A stretch of DNA of 56,918 bases, from assembly GCA_014804355.1 (NCBI GenBank), contig JAAUZY010000015.1, positions 1 to 56,918 of the forward strand, written 5' to 3'. A model generated the notes under the pieces. That model was not told the origin of the DNA. It worked only from the letters and a program-made list of their open reading frames with translations, and did not search any database. Both the position numbers and the translations under genes were made by a program. Source of the stretch: Lachnospiraceae bacterium (lineage in GTDB: Bacteria > Bacillota > Clostridia > Lachnospirales > Lachnospiraceae). Of this stretch, positions 51,176-56,918 are shown one piece after another (position 1 is the first letter of the stretch; every line of letters begins with the position of its first letter).

Positions 51176-53059
51176 ATGGCTTTTGACGGAATCACAATTG
51201 CAAATATTACAAAGGAACTGCATGATACGCTTCTCGGCGGACGAATCTATAAGATCGCGCAGCCGGAGAGCGATGAACTTATGCTGACAATCAAAAATAA
51301 CAGTTCGCAATACCGGCTGCTGCTGTCTGCAAATGCTTCTCTGCCGCTGGTCTATCTGACGGAGACGAACAAACCCAGCCCGATGACGGCGCCGGGCTTC
51401 TGTATGCTTCTGCGCAAGCATTTACAGAACGCCAGAATTATCGGCATATCCCAGCCCGGTCTGGAACGCATCATTCATCTGGAACTGGAACACTTGAATG
51501 AGCTGGGCGATCTCTGCCGCAAGAAACTGATTATAGAGATCATGGGCAAACACAGTAACATTATTTTCTGCGACGGTCAGGACAAGATCATCGACAGTAT
51601 CAAGCATATTTCCGGTATGGTAAGTTCCGTCCGAGAGGTGCTGCCGGGCAGAGACTATTTTATCCCGCAGACACAGAATAAGTGGAATCCGCTTCGTTTC
51701 TGTGCGCAATATGCCAATATGATGACGGAAAATGTATCCGAAGACCTGACGGACACCTCTTTGGACAAACAGACAAATGAAGAAACCAAACCCATATGCC
51801 CGATTGCTGCTTCCGTATTCGCGAAATCAGATGAAAGCGCCGAGTCCTTAAGTTATGTAAACCTATGTGGACATATGCATGAAAAACCCATGGCAGCATA
51901 TAAAGCACTTTACACTTCTTATACCGGTCTCTCTCCTATTATAGCGCAGGAAATCTGTTATCGTGCCGGAATAGACGGCGATATGCCCGCCAACGTGCTG
52001 GAAGAAAACTCATTGCACGCACTCTACGATACGCTCACGGACATGATGTCTCAGATCGTGTCAGGCAGTTTTGCTCCGACCATTATATATGACGGCAGGG
52101 AACCTATCGAATTTGCATCACTGCCGCTGACGCTTTACGCAGATAAAACCGTCAAATCCTATGATTCCGTCAGCGCCGTTCTGGAACAATACTATGCGGA
52201 GCGCAGCACGGTAACGCGCATCCGTCAGAAATCCGTTGACCTGCGCAAGATCGTACAGACCGCTTTAGAGAGAAATGTGAAGAAATATGACCTGCAGATG
52301 AAACAGATGAAAGATACCGATAAGCGCGAGCAGTACAAAGTATACGGCGAACTGCTTAACACCTACGGCTACAACATAGAACCCGGTGCGAAATCTATGG
52401 AGGCGCTAAACTACTATACCAATGAGACTGTCACAATTCCGCTGGATGATACACTCACACCGCAGGAAAATGCAAAAAAATATTTCGATAAATACGGCAA
52501 AATGAAAAGAACATACGAAGCGCTCTCTGAATTGACCGTTCAAGTCAAAGAGGAGATTGAACACTTGGAGTCCATCCTGGCATCTCTGGATATCGCCCTA
52601 CAGGAAGAAGATCTCGTGGAGATCAAGGAAGAGCTGATCGAGAGCGGTTACATTCGCAGGAAGGGCGGCACGAAAAAGACCAAGATCACCAGCAAGCCAT
52701 TTCACTATATCAGCAGCGACGGTTTCCATATGTATGTGGGCAAAAATAATTACCAGAACGATGAACTGACTTTCAAGTTCGCCACCGGCAATGACTGGTG
52801 GTTCCACGCCAAACAGAAAGCCGGATCACATGTCATCGTCAAGACCGAAGGGAAAGAACTGCCCGACCGCACCTTCGAGGAGGCCGCAAGACTGGCCGCC
52901 TACTATTCCAAAGGGCGGGAACAGAACAAGGTGGAGATCGACTATATCCAGAAAAAGCATGTGAAGAAACCGGCCGGAGCCAAGCCGGGATTTGTCGTGT
53001 ATTATACGAATTATTCCATGGCAATCGACTCGGATATTTCGGGTATTGAGATAGTCTGA
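51176..53059 (+). CDS. rqcH: RqcH (NFACT family ribosome quality-control protein)
   Basis: RqcH binds stalled 50S subunits and adds alanine tails to nascent chains for degradation; it is the bacterial Rqc2 homologue. The start MAFDGITIANITKELHDTLLGGRIYKIAQP is the NFACT-N hallmark, with AAGGAAA upstream. The middle (about 280-500) has the HhH and coiled-coil regions. The C-terminal NFACT-R domain has FHYISSDGFHMYVGKNNYQN, NDWWFHAKQKAGSHVIV and a closing KKPAGAKPGFVVYYTN. At 627 residues it is slightly longer than the usual 570-590, through an insertion around residues 180-225 (acidic, Thr-rich). It was formerly annotated FbpA, a fibronectin-binding protein. Confidence 0.94.
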   Translation: MAFDGITIANITKELHDTLLGGRIYKIAQPESDELMLTIKNNSSQYRLLLSANASLPLVYLTETNKPSPMTAPGFCMLLRKHLQNARIIGISQPGLERIIHLELEHLNELGDLCRKKLIIEIMGKHSNIIFCDGQDKIIDSIKHISGMVSSVREVLPGRDYFIPQTQNKWNPLRFCAQYANMMTENVSEDLTDTSLDKQTNEETKPICPIAASVFAKSDESAESLSYVNLCGHMHEKPMAAYKALYTSYTGLSPIIAQEICYRAGIDGDMPANVLEENSLHALYDTLTDMMSQIVSGSFAPTIIYDGREPIEFASLPLTLYADKTVKSYDSVSAVLEQYYAERSTVTRIRQKSVDLRKIVQTALERNVKKYDLQMKQMKDTDKREQYKVYGELLNTYGYNIEPGAKSMEALNYYTNETVTIPLDDTLTPQENAKKYFDKYGKMKRTYEALSELTVQVKEEIEHLESILASLDIALQEEDLVEIKEELIESGYIRRKGGTKKTKITSKPFHYISSDGFHMYVGKNNYQNDELTFKFATGNDWWFHAKQKAGSHVIVKTEGKELPDRTFEEAARLAAYYSKGREQNKVEIDYIQKKHVKKPAGAKPGFVVYYTNYSMAIDSDISGIEIV

Positions 53060-53102
53060 ATCTCTCCCGTCGGTGCTCTTTTCCGTCTCTGAGACATTCA
53101 AA

Positions 53103-53158
53103 AAAAGTTCCCCTGCCGGATTCTCGTAAAGGAATTCTCCGGCATGGGGAACTTTTTA
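53103..53158. terminator. Bidirectional terminator after rqcH
   Basis: AAAAGTTCCCC (53103-53113) pairs with GGGGAACTTTTT (53147-53158), with GCCGGA/TCCGGC inside. It lies between convergent rqcH and the CotF-like gene. Confidence 0.9.
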
Positions 53159-53181
53159 CTTATATTTATGCTGCACCTTTT

Positions 53182-53442
53182 TTAAAGCGTCTGAGAAGAA
53201 AACAGCGATTTCACATGATCGATCTCCGCCTGTGTCGCTTTTGCGGCCGGCACATAGTACGATTTTTCACGTGCGATCTGATATAATTCCTCCTGAGACT
53301 GCTCGCAGGCGTTACGGAACTGCTTCAATGTCTGCTTTAACTCCTTATTCTCTGTCTGGGCGATCATCTCACCGAAGCGCACCAGTTCTCCGTTGATACC
53401 GGTAAGCGTATCCGCTACCATTGTTTTTTCTTCCATCTGCAT
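53182..53442 (-). CDS. CotF-like small spore coat-type protein
   Basis: This 86-residue protein starts at ATG 53442 behind AAAGGAG. It resembles the C-terminal half of CotF-family coat proteins: EKTMVADTLTGINGELVRFG, then ENKELKQTLKQFRNACEQSQ and a closing YYVPAAKATQAEIDHVKSLF. The central helices are likely to form a four-helix bundle. A spore or dormancy role is inferred from the family. It follows a second small CotF-like gene on the same strand, separated by 67 bases, and the two are probably partners. Confidence 0.8.
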   Translation of the reverse strand: MQMEEKTMVADTLTGINGELVRFGEMIAQTENKELKQTLKQFRNACEQSQEELYQIAREKSYYVPAAKATQAEIDHVKSLFSSQTL

Positions 53443-53509
53443 AATTCGCACTCCTTTTCTTTATATTCCACCTACATTTCACATCTTGCCGTTTCCAAAA
53501 TAACGCTCG

Positions 53510-53695
53510 TTATCTCAAATACTCCATCAACTGCTGCTTATTCTGCATTGCAGACTGTGCGCCTTTTTCAAAAAACTGCTTTACCTTCGTATCGGACGCA
53601 CACTGCGCGTACTCTTTCATCTTGCAGTGCGTCACATCGTAGCCGCCCATGAGGTGGCGAAGATTCTGTAAATCTAACTCTGATAAGTTTGCCAT
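53510..53695 (-). CDS. CotF-like small protein, N-terminal-half type
   Basis: This 61-residue protein starts at ATG 53695 with GGAGG seven bases upstream. It has the sequence LSELDLQNLRHLMGGYDVTH and CASDTKVKQFFEKGAQSAM, a helical pattern usual for the N-terminal portion of CotF-family proteins split into two genes. Two Cys and three His could bind metal, but that is speculative. It is the upstream partner of the 86-residue gene. Function is inferred. Confidence 0.75.
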   Translation of the reverse strand: MANLSELDLQNLRHLMGGYDVTHCKMKEYAQCASDTKVKQFFEKGAQSAMQNKQQLMEYLR

Positions 53696-53710
53696 ATGAT
53701 TACCTCCTAT

Positions 53711-53757
53711 AATAAAAATGATTGTCCTAAACAGTATTTGTTATTGGACAATCATTT
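53711..53757 (-). terminator. Terminator of the MOP flippase gene
   Basis: On the minus strand ATGATTGTCC (53746-53755) pairs with GGACAATCAT (53718-53727), and TTTTTATT follows. It lies 27 bases past the flippase stop and just upstream of the small CotF-like gene. Confidence 0.8.
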
Positions 53758-53783
53758 ATTCCGTTTCTCAACTATTTTCTTTT

Positions 53784-55421
53784 TTACTTTAATAAGTGCA
53801 CCTTCTTCGCAATGTGCACCAGTAAAGCTCCCTTCGGGAATTCCCGCAGTTCTCTCTCGTTCACTCCGCCGAGCAGCAGGATCATTGCAAAATAAACCAT
53901 AGCCCCAATCCCGATCGCTACTAAAAGAACCACCCTGCTGACGGGAAGCACCATATATAATCCATAGTACACACCGTACGCCACCGCCCCCATCAACAGC
54001 GAGGAAATAAACGGTATGACAAAAGTTTTCACCAGTTCCTGCCTATATCCCAAATTCCTTCTGACCGAAATCTGATTCAGAATGCACATGACCAGAGAGT
54101 AGATGATATTGGCGCAGACCAGCGCGTACAGATTCAGATCCGTATACCACAAAAGCGCCACCAGCCCGGCCACCTGAATCACCAGTGCCACCACCGAATG
54201 GATGACCGGTGTATTGACCTTGCCGATGCCCTGCAGAACAGCATTCGTCAGTGTTGACAGACAGTACAGAATGACTGTGACAGCCAGAGCCGCCAGCAGC
54301 CCCGATGCCTGATCCAGAGAATCTTTCTGCGGGAAAACAAAGTGCATGATCGGTTTGGCTAAAAGCAGCAGCCCGACGGACGCCGGTATGGCAATCAGCA
54401 TTGTCATTCGGATCGCCTTGGTTACCTGCTGTTTTGTCTTCCTGTATTCCTGCCGTACATAAGACGCCGCCACTCCCGGCATGGACGCAGAGGACATAGC
54501 GGAAGCTATGGCGATGGGAATGTTGATCATCGACACGGCCTGCGTCGAAAAAATACCATAATCAATATGCGCCGCTACCGAATCCATTTCCCTGTAATCG
54601 ATCAGGATACTATAATAAATCTCCATATTCACGACGGTAGAACAATTATAAATAAATGTACTTAAGATAAACGGCGTCACGATCGTAAAGATCATTTTAA
54701 AAATTTCCCCGTAACTGTCCGTATGCTGTGTCTTATCATGGTCGGCGCGCCTGTTTATCATCTTACGGTTCAGCATATACATGCCGAACATAAATAGAAG
54801 TGCCGTCACCACACCCGCCCCGGTGCCCAATGCGCTCCCGGCCGATCCATAGACGGCCTGTGTGGTAGCGCTTTCTCCCGCCGCCATCTTCATCAGCAGA
54901 TAAGCTGCGAGAATACTTACCACAGCGTTTAAAATCTGCTCTAAGATCTGGGAAATCGATGTGTGCAGCATAGAACCATATGCCTGAAAGTAACCTCTTA
55001 GCACGCCCAGAAGACCTGAAAAAAAGATCGTCGGTGCAAGCACCCGCAGCGCCGCCACGGAATGGACGCTGTTCCCCATCAAAAACGGTGCCGCCACAAA
55101 GGTGAAGACGGACGCGATACCGCCCACCACCAGTACATACAGAAGCGCGCACCGAAAAACCCGCTGCGCGTTTCGATATTCTTTAAAAGCCAGTTTCTGT
55201 GCGATCACCTTGGAGATTGCCGAAGGTATGCTGTAGGAAGAGATCAACAGTATGATCGTATAAATATTGACCGCCGTGCTGTAATACCCGTTGCCTTCCA
55301 GCCCGATAATACTCCGCAGCGGGCTGCGATAGATCAGACTGATGACCTTGACGATCATGCCCGACGCGGCCAGAATACCCGCTTGGCGCACAAAATTATT
55401 CTTTTTCTTTTGTTCGTTCAT
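53784..55421 (-). CDS. MOP-superfamily lipid II/polysaccharide flippase, SpoVB/MurJ-like
   Basis: This 545-residue membrane protein starts at ATG 55421 (MNEQKKKNNFVRQAGILAAS) with GGAGG six bases upstream. About 13-14 hydrophobic helices are visible, with the Arg-rich turn SLIYRSPLRSIIGLEGNGYY after the first helix, which is typical of SpoVB/MurJ-type flippases. A glycine-rich stretch (QAVYGSAGSALGTGAGVVTAL) lies near residue 190. It probably flips lipid-linked cell-wall or spore-cortex precursors; it could instead export an exopolysaccharide precursor. Two CotF-like genes follow it on the same strand, which gives weak support for a spore role. Confidence 0.88.
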   Translation of the reverse strand: MNEQKKKNNFVRQAGILAASGMIVKVISLIYRSPLRSIIGLEGNGYYSTAVNIYTIILLISSYSIPSAISKVIAQKLAFKEYRNAQRVFRCALLYVLVVGGIASVFTFVAAPFLMGNSVHSVAALRVLAPTIFFSGLLGVLRGYFQAYGSMLHTSISQILEQILNAVVSILAAYLLMKMAAGESATTQAVYGSAGSALGTGAGVVTALLFMFGMYMLNRKMINRRADHDKTQHTDSYGEIFKMIFTIVTPFILSTFIYNCSTVVNMEIYYSILIDYREMDSVAAHIDYGIFSTQAVSMINIPIAIASAMSSASMPGVAASYVRQEYRKTKQQVTKAIRMTMLIAIPASVGLLLLAKPIMHFVFPQKDSLDQASGLLAALAVTVILYCLSTLTNAVLQGIGKVNTPVIHSVVALVIQVAGLVALLWYTDLNLYALVCANIIYSLVMCILNQISVRRNLGYRQELVKTFVIPFISSLLMGAVAYGVYYGLYMVLPVSRVVLLVAIGIGAMVYFAMILLLGGVNERELREFPKGALLVHIAKKVHLLK

Positions 55422-55463
55422 GTGCTGCCTCCGAGTAATCACTGTTTTCCCATACGGTCAAAA

Positions 55464-55487
55464 AGAGCAAGCCAAGGGACTTGCTCT
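55464..55487 (-). terminator. Terminator of glgA
   Basis: On the minus strand AGAGCAAG (55480-55487) pairs with CTTGCTCT (55464-55471), and TTTTTGACC follows. It lies 32 bases past the glgA stop. Confidence 0.85.
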
Positions 55488-55519
55488 GATATCCTGTATG
55501 TATTACCATCAGTTCCGGT

Positions 55520-56918
55520 TTAACCGATCAGCCAGTCATACATCTCCTGATATTTCTTCGCAGACACATGCCACGAGAAATCTACCGCCATCGCCCTGTC
55601 CACGATCTTATTCCACTCGCGCTTCTTATCGTAGTATATGTGCTCCGCATAGCGGATGGTGCCGAGCATCTCATGGGCATTATAATTCGTGAAGCTGAAG
55701 CCCGTACCGGTTCCCTCATATTCATTATATGGCTGTACGGTGTCTTTCAGACCACCCGTTTCACGCACGATCGGTACCGTGCCGTATCGCAGCGACATAA
55801 GCTGGCTCAAGCCGCAAGGCTCGAACAGGGATGGCATAAGGAACACATCACTCGCTGCATAGATCTTGTGGGATAATGCATCGGAATAATAGATATTGGC
55901 CGATACTTTACCATGGTATTTCCAATCAAAATGACGGAACATATTCTCATACTGCTCCTCACCGGTTCCCAACACCACGATCTGCACATTATCCTGACAG
56001 AGCTCATCCATAATATAGGCGATCAGATCGAAACCTTTCTGACCCGTCAGACGGGACACGATACCGATCATCATCGTCCTGTCGTCCTGATTAAGCCCTA
56101 ACTCCGCCTGTAATGCACGCTTGTTCTTAATCTTTTCCTTACGGAAATTCATCGCATTATATTGATTCTCAATGAATTTATCCGTCTCCGGATTAAATTC
56201 ATCATAATCGACACCGTTGACAATACCTCTCAGATCCCGCGCTCTGGCACAGAGCAGTCCGTTCAGTCCTTCTCCGTAGAACGCCGTCTTGATCTCCTCT
56301 GCGTAAGTATCGCTGACGGTAGTAATGGCATCCGCATACACCAGACCGCCCTTTAATAGATTGGCATCCTTATATGCTTCCAGCTTATCGGACGTAAAGA
56401 AATAATCCGGCAACCCCGTAATTTCCTTGACTTCCTTCACACTCCATTTCCCCTGGAACTTCAGGTTATGGATGGTCATAACAGTCTTGATGCCTCTGTA
56501 GAAATCGCCGCCCTGGAATCTCTCTTTCAGATATACCGGAATGAGCCCCGTCTGCCAGTCATGGCAGTGGATCAGATCAGGTCTGAAATCAATCACCGGC
56601 AGGATGGAAAGTGCTGCTTTACAGAAGAATGCATACTTCTCGATCTCAAACAGCGCATTGTCGCTGTATGGTCTGAAACCGCCGAAAAATGACTCATTAT
56701 CGATGAAATAATATTTCACCCCGTCAACCTCGGATTCCATGATACCCACATATTCTTCTTTCCAATGGAAACCCATGTAGAAATGAGTCTTATATGTGAG
56801 CTTATCCTTCATCTCCTGTTTCATACAGGTATATTTGGGAAGGATCACCCTGATGTCAAAATATTGCCTGTCGATACATTTCGGCAGGGAACCTACTACA
56901 TCCGCCAAACCGCCTGTC
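55520..56918 (-). CDS. glgA: Glycogen synthase (ADP-glucose), 5'-truncated by the window edge
   Basis: The enzyme extends alpha-1,4-glucan chains with ADP-glucose. The visible 465 residues begin at the TGGLADVVGSLPK motif, so only the first 15 or so residues lie beyond the window. Family motifs follow: IHCHDWQTGLIPVYL, KTVMTIHNLKFQGKW, the GTGEEQYENM loop, LFEPCGLSQLMSLRYGTVPI and RETGGLKDTV. It is a GT5-type synthase with intact catalytic residues in the visible part. No other glycogen genes can be seen in the window. Confidence 0.95.
   Translation of the reverse strand, partial: TGGLADVVGSLPKCIDRQYFDIRVILPKYTCMKQEMKDKLTYKTHFYMGFHWKEEYVGIMESEVDGVKYYFIDNESFFGGFRPYSDNALFEIEKYAFFCKAALSILPVIDFRPDLIHCHDWQTGLIPVYLKERFQGGDFYRGIKTVMTIHNLKFQGKWSVKEVKEITGLPDYFFTSDKLEAYKDANLLKGGLVYADAITTVSDTYAEEIKTAFYGEGLNGLLCARARDLRGIVNGVDYDEFNPETDKFIENQYNAMNFRKEKIKNKRALQAELGLNQDDRTMMIGIVSRLTGQKGFDLIAYIMDELCQDNVQIVVLGTGEEQYENMFRHFDWKYHGKVSANIYYSDALSHKIYAASDVFLMPSLFEPCGLSQLMSLRYGTVPIVRETGGLKDTVQPYNEYEGTGTGFSFTNYNAHEMLGTIRYAEHIYYDKKREWNKIVDRAMAVDFSWHVSAKKYQEMYDWLIG

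Overview
The window looks like a chromosomal piece of a gut Clostridium of the family Lachnospiraceae. The evidence is the conserved order recA-recX-rny, the operon yicC-remA-gmk-rpoZ-rimO-pgsA-cinA, Gram-positive ribosome binding sites (AGGAGG type) and sigma-A promoters, CotF-like small spore proteins, a bile salt hydrolase family enzyme, and enzymes for plant and beta-glucan polysaccharides (GH51, GH16). No rRNA, tRNA or CRISPR array was seen.

Layout. 1-2.5 kb: distal end of a phage tail or tailocin module on the plus strand, two small minus-strand genes and a TTGGTG-repeat patch that may be an attachment region. 2.5-6.1 kb: rny, recX and recA, with a LexA-controlled recA promoter. 6.2-13.8 kb: minus-strand metabolic genes (alpha/beta hydrolase, choloylglycine hydrolase, J-domain protein, NUDIX-GNAT fusion, aroA, a Cys-rich small protein, abfA, YxeA-like protein). 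13.9-22 kb: a 58-residue membrane peptide, a DUF3791 pair, recQ, then a Bce-type peptide-antibiotic sensing and export locus (response regulator, kinase, ABC ATPase, FtsX-like permease). A BceR-like palindrome sits before both the ABC genes and the 58-residue gene. 22-29.6 kb: accessory genes (repeat lipoprotein, broken MATE-ATPase fusion, XRE repressor with two operators, two AAA/DUF4143 ATPases, and a PadR-HAAS-membrane-protein operon). 29.7-32.7 kb: an ABC-2 exporter operon behind a leader peptide and a well-formed transcription attenuator. 32.7-37 kb: carB and a divergent AraC regulator. 37-45.4 kb: a 2048-residue secreted GH16 glucanase with Ig-like and CBM domains, and a membrane protein with ten 12-residue NPYG repeats and an Asp/Tyr-rich tract. 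45.4-50.8 kb: the cinA-to-yicC housekeeping operon. 50.9-51.1 kb: a 229-bp inverted-repeat element. 51.2-56.9 kb: rqcH, two CotF-like proteins, a SpoVB/MOP flippase and the 5'-truncated glgA.

The most interesting signals are the leader-peptide attenuator before the ABC exporter (32.40-32.67 kb), the NPYG/Asp-rich membrane protein (43.56-45.41 kb), the 229-bp element (50.89-51.12 kb) and the candidate BceR-linked small membrane peptide (13.95-14.26 kb). Everything here was read by eye; family names come from recognised motifs and not from database searches.
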